From UBA3839 sp902776985 (lineage in GTDB: Bacteria > Bacteroidota > Bacteroidia > Bacteroidales > Bacteroidaceae): 44,280 bases of DNA. Every line of letters starts with the position of its first letter. Within the stretch, counting starts at the first letter, position 1. Under the pieces are notes generated by a model that was not told where the DNA came from, made no database searches, and saw only the letters and a list, made by a program, of their open reading frames with translations. The stretch spans positions 1 through 44,280 of the forward strand of contig CACYSD010000029.1 in assembly GCA_902776985.1 (NCBI GenBank), written 5' to 3'. The position numbers and the translations under genes were made by a program. Positions 40,703 to 44,280 of the stretch are shown here, piece after piece.

Positions 40703-41478
40703 ACAAGATAAACCAACTCTTCCAAAACAATAAAGACAGAAAACTCCTGTCTCTCTATTTCTGCGCAGGCTGTCCTACACTCGAAAGCACAACCGACGTC
40801 ATCCTCACACTTCAGCGCAGAGGAATCGACATGATCGAAGTGGGAATACCCTTCAGTGACCCGCTTGCCGACGGTCCAGTGATTCAAAGCGCAGCTACAC
40901 AGGCACTGAAAAACGGGATGACTCTCAAACTGCTTTTTGACCAATTAAAGAGCATTAAGGATAAGGTAAATATTCCCCTTGTACTCATGGGCTACCTCAA
41001 CCCTATCCTCCACTATGGCATTGAGGAATTCTGCCAGTCATGCGTAGAGGCGGGAGTAAGCGGAGCCATCATCCCCGACCTTCCCTTCGATGACTACCTC
41101 AACATCGTTGCTCCAGTTGCAGCACGCTACGACCTACGTATCATCATGCTCATAACTCCAGAGACCGAGGACGAGCGCATACGTTTCATCGATGCCAACA
41201 CCGACGGATTCATATATATGGTCAGCTCCGCATCCATCACCGGAACACAGAAAGAGTTTGATGAACAGAAGCAGGCATATTTCCAGCGCATCAATCTGAT
41301 GCAGCTTCGCAACCCAAGAATGATTGGTTTCGGCATTTCCAATGCCCAGACTCTGAAGGCAGCCAACGACAACGCATCAGGAGCAATCATCGGTTCCAAA
41401 TTCGTCACTCTTTTAAACGAGAGCAAGGGCAATGCAGACATCGCCCTTGACAATCTTTTCCAAGCATTGGAAAAATAA
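40699..41478 (+). CDS. trpA: Tryptophan synthase alpha chain
   Basis: 259 residues cleaving indole-glycerol phosphate to indole. The catalytic Glu lies in DMIEVGIPFSDPLADGPVIQ, the Asp in IIPDLPFDDY, and GFGISNAQT and IIGSKFV form the phosphate site. Last gene of the operon. No clear intrinsic terminator follows before the 48-bp repeats. Confidence 0.96.
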   Translation: MNKINQLFQNNKDRKLLSLYFCAGCPTLESTTDVILTLQRRGIDMIEVGIPFSDPLADGPVIQSAATQALKNGMTLKLLFDQLKSIKDKVNIPLVLMGYLNPILHYGIEEFCQSCVEAGVSGAIIPDLPFDDYLNIVAPVAARYDLRIIMLITPETEDERIRFIDANTDGFIYMVSSASITGTQKEFDEQKQAYFQRINLMQLRNPRMIGFGISNAQTLKAANDNASGAIIGSKFVTLLNESKGNADIALDNLFQALEK

Positions 41479-41484
41479 AAAACG

Positions 41485-41590
41485 CTTCACACTTCACAAC
41501 AAACACTTCACATAGTACCTCCGGTACTATCACTTCACACTTCACAACAAACACTTCACATAGTCCCTCCGGTACTATCACTTCACCATC
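41485..41590. repeat. 48-bp tandem repeats with CTTCAC words
   Basis: Two copies (41485-41532, 41533-41580) differ at one or two bases, and a third, partial copy enters the 3' end of the DUF3237 gene. Each copy holds a perfect or near-perfect ATAGTACC-tcc-GGTACTAT hairpin. The element CGGTACTATCACTTCAC recurs at 14241-14257, at the 3' end of the GH51 gene. Confidence 0.85.
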
Positions 41591-42081
41591 CAAATCTTCA
41601 GGCAGATAGCACCGTCATTGCCACCGAAACTCGGCTGGCAAACAAAGATAGCATTGTTCAGCCAAGCATACTTGCTGTCTTGCGGTGCTTCAAACTGAGG
41701 AGCAGTGCGGAAGTAGAACTGGCGGTTGTTATTCTCATCGACTCCAGTGTATATAAGTCCCTTGTTGCGGATGTGGATATTCACGCCATCGTCGGTGCGG
41801 ATACTGTAGATAGCCTCTACTTCCGTACGTCCATGAGCATTGTCCTGCAACTGATAGTCGGCACCACCAGGAAGGATGGTTCCTTTCATCTTTGGTCCTT
41901 CGAATGTACCTCCGACAATAGGAATCACGAAACGGTTACCGTGTGATGTCTGTCCCACCTGGTAGGCACCTTCGCACTTAACCTTTAACTCAACAACGAA
42001 CTCCAACTGAGGAGTATCATCCTGCGCCTTCATTACTGCAAACAAAGGCAGCATCAAAAGAATTGCAAATAATCTTTTCAT
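41578..42081 (-). CDS. Exported DUF3237-family protein
   Basis: 167 residues from the ATG at 42081, giving the signal peptide MKRLFAILLMLPLFAVMKAQ; the open frame continues upstream, but only into the kinase gene. The body (VGGTFEGPKMKGTILPGGADYQL, IYSIRTDDGVNIHIRNKGLIY, YAWLNNAIFVC) is typical of DUF3237, a small beta-barrel family of unknown role. Its last codons lie in the CTTCAC repeat. It lies 50 bp after the kinase gene and may be cotranscribed. Confidence 0.85.
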   Translation of the reverse strand: MKRLFAILLMLPLFAVMKAQDDTPQLEFVVELKVKCEGAYQVGQTSHGNRFVIPIVGGTFEGPKMKGTILPGGADYQLQDNAHGRTEVEAIYSIRTDDGVNIHIRNKGLIYTGVDENNNRQFYFRTAPQFEAPQDSKYAWLNNAIFVCQPSFGGNDGAICLKIWMVK

Positions 42082-42131
42082 TTTGTGTTTTATTATTGTT
42101 AGGATTGTATATTGACTAAAAGATGAGTTTG

Positions 42132-43988
42132 TTACTGCGGAGCAACAGCAAGGCGAAGCCCAAGGGTGTTGTGGCTGCTCGAAGGCATGTTGCTGGAACG
42201 GTATGAAACACGCGCGCCCCACGCATCGCCGCCACAACTGCCACCACGGAGCACGCGGTAAGACGTGTCTTCCGAACTGTTATAGTCATCGCGCCAGTAA
42301 CTGCCAGTCCACTCCCAAACATTACCAGTCATGTCGTAGATTCCCAACTCATTTGGTTGCTTTGTCTTTACATCATGTGTCTGAACGCCGCTATTGTCAT
42401 CGTACCATGCAACGGAACCAACATCATTGCTACCGCTGTATTTTGTATGACGGGACTTGTTGCCGCCACGGGCTGCATACTCCCATTCCTCCTCATTTGG
42501 CAAGCGGAAGTTCTTACCAGTCAGAGAATTCAGTTTGCTTATAAACGTCTGGCAATCATCCCAACTTACATTCTCTACAGGACGCTGGCTTCCCTTGAAT
42601 TCAGATGGGTTACTGCCCATCACTGCCTGCCAAAGAGCCTGAGTCACCTCTGTCTCACCTATGTAGAATGTGCCCACACTCACGCTATGGGCAGGTTTCT
42701 CGCCATTCCAAGCATCACTGCCCTGCTCACTCGTAGCACCCATAGTATATGTGCCACCCTCGACACGTATCATACTGAATTGTACACCATTAACAGTGAA
42801 TGACTCTTTATCATTTGTAAGCTCTTCCGGAATGATCGTTTCTCCCGAAGTACTTTTTGTCGTAGCAAAAACAACCACAATTGCAACAATCGCCACAGCT
42901 AATATCGTACCAATAATCAAGCCTTTTTTGGAAGATTTATGTTTGGGTTGAGAAGAAGGACGTGATTGAACTTTTGGTTGTTCTGGTGTAAGGACCTTTG
43001 TAGCATTAGAAGGTCTTGACGAAGGTGATGTTTTTGGCTGTTCTGGTTTGGCTGTTGATTTTGGTACGTCAACAGGCTTTGGCTGAGGTTGAAATATTTG
43101 CGGTGAATTAAGCAGAGCCATGGCATCAGAAGCAGATTGCGGACGCTGACGGTAGTTTATATCCATGCATTTCTGGATAAACTTACGCATCTTTGGAGAA
43201 ACATTTTCCGTAAACCGGAAAGCGGCATCTCTATCTACAATTATTTCGTCTGACTTGGGTGGGATCTGGTTAGTCAGCATCCTGTAGGCTGTAGCTCCCA
43301 CACTGTAAATATCACTCCAAGGTCCGATATTGCTCACATTACCTGTTGTTAGTTCCAGCGGGGCATATTCTGGTGTGCAGGCGAAAGCTGATGTCCGGCT
43401 TACACCATCGTTGTTGACTGACTGCTGTTTGCTTGCACCGAAGTCGATAATGAAAGCATTGCCATTCTTGTCAATAAGGATATTATCTGGCTTTATATCG
43501 AGATGATATAGTCCTGTAGCATGTACATCATTAAGAGCATCAAGCACCTGAGAAAGGATATATATAGTTTCATCTTCACTTAACGGAGCAGATTTTGCCT
43601 TAATACGAGCGGCTACGCTCTCACCTTCTATAAAATCCATTACATAGTATGTCGTGCCATTGGCATCAAAAAGGTCGTGTACACGGACAATATGCGAATT
43701 GCGGAGTTGACGGATGCGCTGGGCTTCCTTCTTGAACTTTGTCTGCTGTTCCTTAAAGAACAATTCCTGTCCTTGTGTGACACGGATAGAATTCATGTTC
43801 TGAGTACGCTCCGACTGTCCACGAAGGAAAAACTCCTTGATAGCTACTCGTTCTCCAAAAGCCATATTCGTGGCAATATAAGTATTGCCGAAACCTCCGG
43901 AGGCAAGATAGCTGTCAATTCTATAAGCTCCTTCATGAAGCAAAGTGCCTTGCGGCAACATCTGCCGCACATCAATATTGTTAGCCAT
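42132..43988 (-). CDS. Membrane-anchored Ser/Thr protein kinase fused to an FGE/SUMF1-like domain
   Basis: 618 residues. An N-terminal Hanks-type kinase (about 20-295) has the Gly loop SGGFGNTY, Lys51 in VAIKEF, the HLDIKPDN catalytic loop (162-169), DFG (182-184) and PEYAPLE. A Pro/Ser/Lys/Gln-rich linker (about 296-352) precedes one transmembrane helix (356-375). Residues about 399-617 are an FGE-sulfatase domain (GGTYTMGATSEQGSD, ETEVTQALWQAVMG, PVENVSWDDC, FRLPNEEEWEYAARGG, YDMTGNVWEWTGSYW, RVLRGGSCGGDAW). The paired catalytic cysteines of formylglycine enzymes are not evident, so the domain probably senses a ligand outside the membrane while the kinase acts inside. A full promoter precedes it. 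Confidence 0.9.
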   Translation of the reverse strand: MANNIDVRQMLPQGTLLHEGAYRIDSYLASGGFGNTYIATNMAFGERVAIKEFFLRGQSERTQNMNSIRVTQGQELFFKEQQTKFKKEAQRIRQLRNSHIVRVHDLFDANGTTYYVMDFIEGESVAARIKAKSAPLSEDETIYILSQVLDALNDVHATGLYHLDIKPDNILIDKNGNAFIIDFGASKQQSVNNDGVSRTSAFACTPEYAPLELTTGNVSNIGPWSDIYSVGATAYRMLTNQIPPKSDEIIVDRDAAFRFTENVSPKMRKFIQKCMDINYRQRPQSASDAMALLNSPQIFQPQPKPVDVPKSTAKPEQPKTSPSSRPSNATKVLTPEQPKVQSRPSSQPKHKSSKKGLIIGTILAVAIVAIVVVFATTKSTSGETIIPEELTNDKESFTVNGVQFSMIRVEGGTYTMGATSEQGSDAWNGEKPAHSVSVGTFYIGETEVTQALWQAVMGSNPSEFKGSQRPVENVSWDDCQTFISKLNSLTGKNFRLPNEEEWEYAARGGNKSRHTKYSGSNDVGSVAWYDDNSGVQTHDVKTKQPNELGIYDMTGNVWEWTGSYWRDDYNSSEDTSYRVLRGGSCGGDAWGARVSYRSSNMPSSSHNTLGLRLAVAPQ

Positions 43989-44025
43989 AGAAGAATTATT
44001 TGGTGTTATTTATCTATCTACAGTG

Positions 44026-44057
44026 CAAAAATACACAAATAAACCATACACAACAAA
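44026..44057 (-). promoter_or_regulatory. Promoter of the kinase gene
   Basis: -33 TTTG (44054-44057), 20-bp spacer, -7 TATTTTTG (44026-44033) on the minus strand, about 38 bp before the ATG. Confidence 0.75.
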
Positions 44058-44069
44058 AATATTAGAATA

Positions 44070-44280
44070 ATCATGTTTTTTTACAACATCGCACTACGTG
44101 CTAAAATTATTAAGATTAATAGGATTAATAAGATTTCTATATAATCATTGTAATCATTTTAATCATTTAATCATAGTGCGCAGCACGTTGTTTTTATTAT
44201 AACATCGCACTTCGTGCTAAGATTAATAAGATTTATAAGATTTTTTGTAATCATAATAATCATTTTAATCCTTTTAATCA
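44070..44280. repeat. Interspersed repeat with AAGATTAATAAGATT / AATCATTTTAATCA arms
   Basis: A unit starting ACATCGCACTACGTGCTA (44085-44102) is followed by AAGATTAATAGGATT words, then complementary AATCATTTTAATCA words, and ends TAGTGCGCAGCACG. A second copy starts ACATCGCACTTCGTGCTA near 44203 and runs off the window. The two word arrays can pair into long hairpins. No gene was seen. Confidence 0.75.

Overview
The window looks like a chromosomal segment of a Bacteroidales bacterium, most likely Prevotellaceae. The evidence is the Bacteroidetes promoter pattern (TTTG, about 20 bp, TAnnTTTG) in front of several genes, SCSDD-type lipoprotein signal peptides, fimbrillin-like lipoproteins, DUF4831 and FadL-like outer-membrane proteins, a stand-alone AICAR formyltransferase, and the gene order trpBEGDCFA. 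Most genes are housekeeping. One AT-rich operon and several repeat-filled gaps are accessory.

Layout. 1-9244 (minus): mnmE, whose 3' end is duplicated like an integration site; a DUF486 membrane protein; then a compact run, in transcription order, of AICAR formyltransferase, a small basic protein, serS, an NfnA/NfnB-type fusion, a PD40 protein and a nucleoside phosphorylase. 9485-12756: an acidic-tailed conserved protein (plus), a 183-residue unknown and a FadL-like outer-membrane protein (both minus). 12825-19974 (minus): a Tyr/Trp/Gly/Ser-rich exported protein, a GH51 arabinofuranosidase with an extra N-terminal propeller-like region, and two tandem fimbrillin-like lipoproteins that share leader and N-terminus but not C-terminal domains. 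20116-20989: a gene-free stretch with short repeats.

20990-25790 (minus): a five-gene restriction-modification operon. It has two DNA methyltransferases of different motif order, a 147-residue protein with a nuclease-like fragment, a 391-residue putative DNA-recognition protein, and a 336-residue PD-(D/E)XK nuclease candidate carrying a ferredoxin-type CxxCxxCxxxC cluster. The operon follows a promoter and a leader of about 295 nt. That leader contains a 19-codon upstream ORF, an antiterminator whose 5' arm abuts the uORF stop, a large central hairpin and a strong intrinsic terminator. I consider this operon and its leader the most interesting system in the window. Next to it lies an exact 22-bp-period array of palindromes (26020-26137).

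26167-34730: a small lipoprotein, pgeF, obgE, adk and hpt (minus), then nnr, a DUF4831 protein, an AI-2E-family permease and a sirtuin (plus). 34811-41478 (plus): the complete tryptophan operon with a WWW leader peptide and attenuator; trpF carries an in-frame repeat-derived insertion. 41485-44280: 48-bp tandem repeats, a DUF3237 protein, a Ser/Thr kinase fused through a membrane segment to an FGE-like domain, and a second repeat family running off the window edge.

All functional calls come from reading motifs and family resemblance by eye. No database search or folding program was run.
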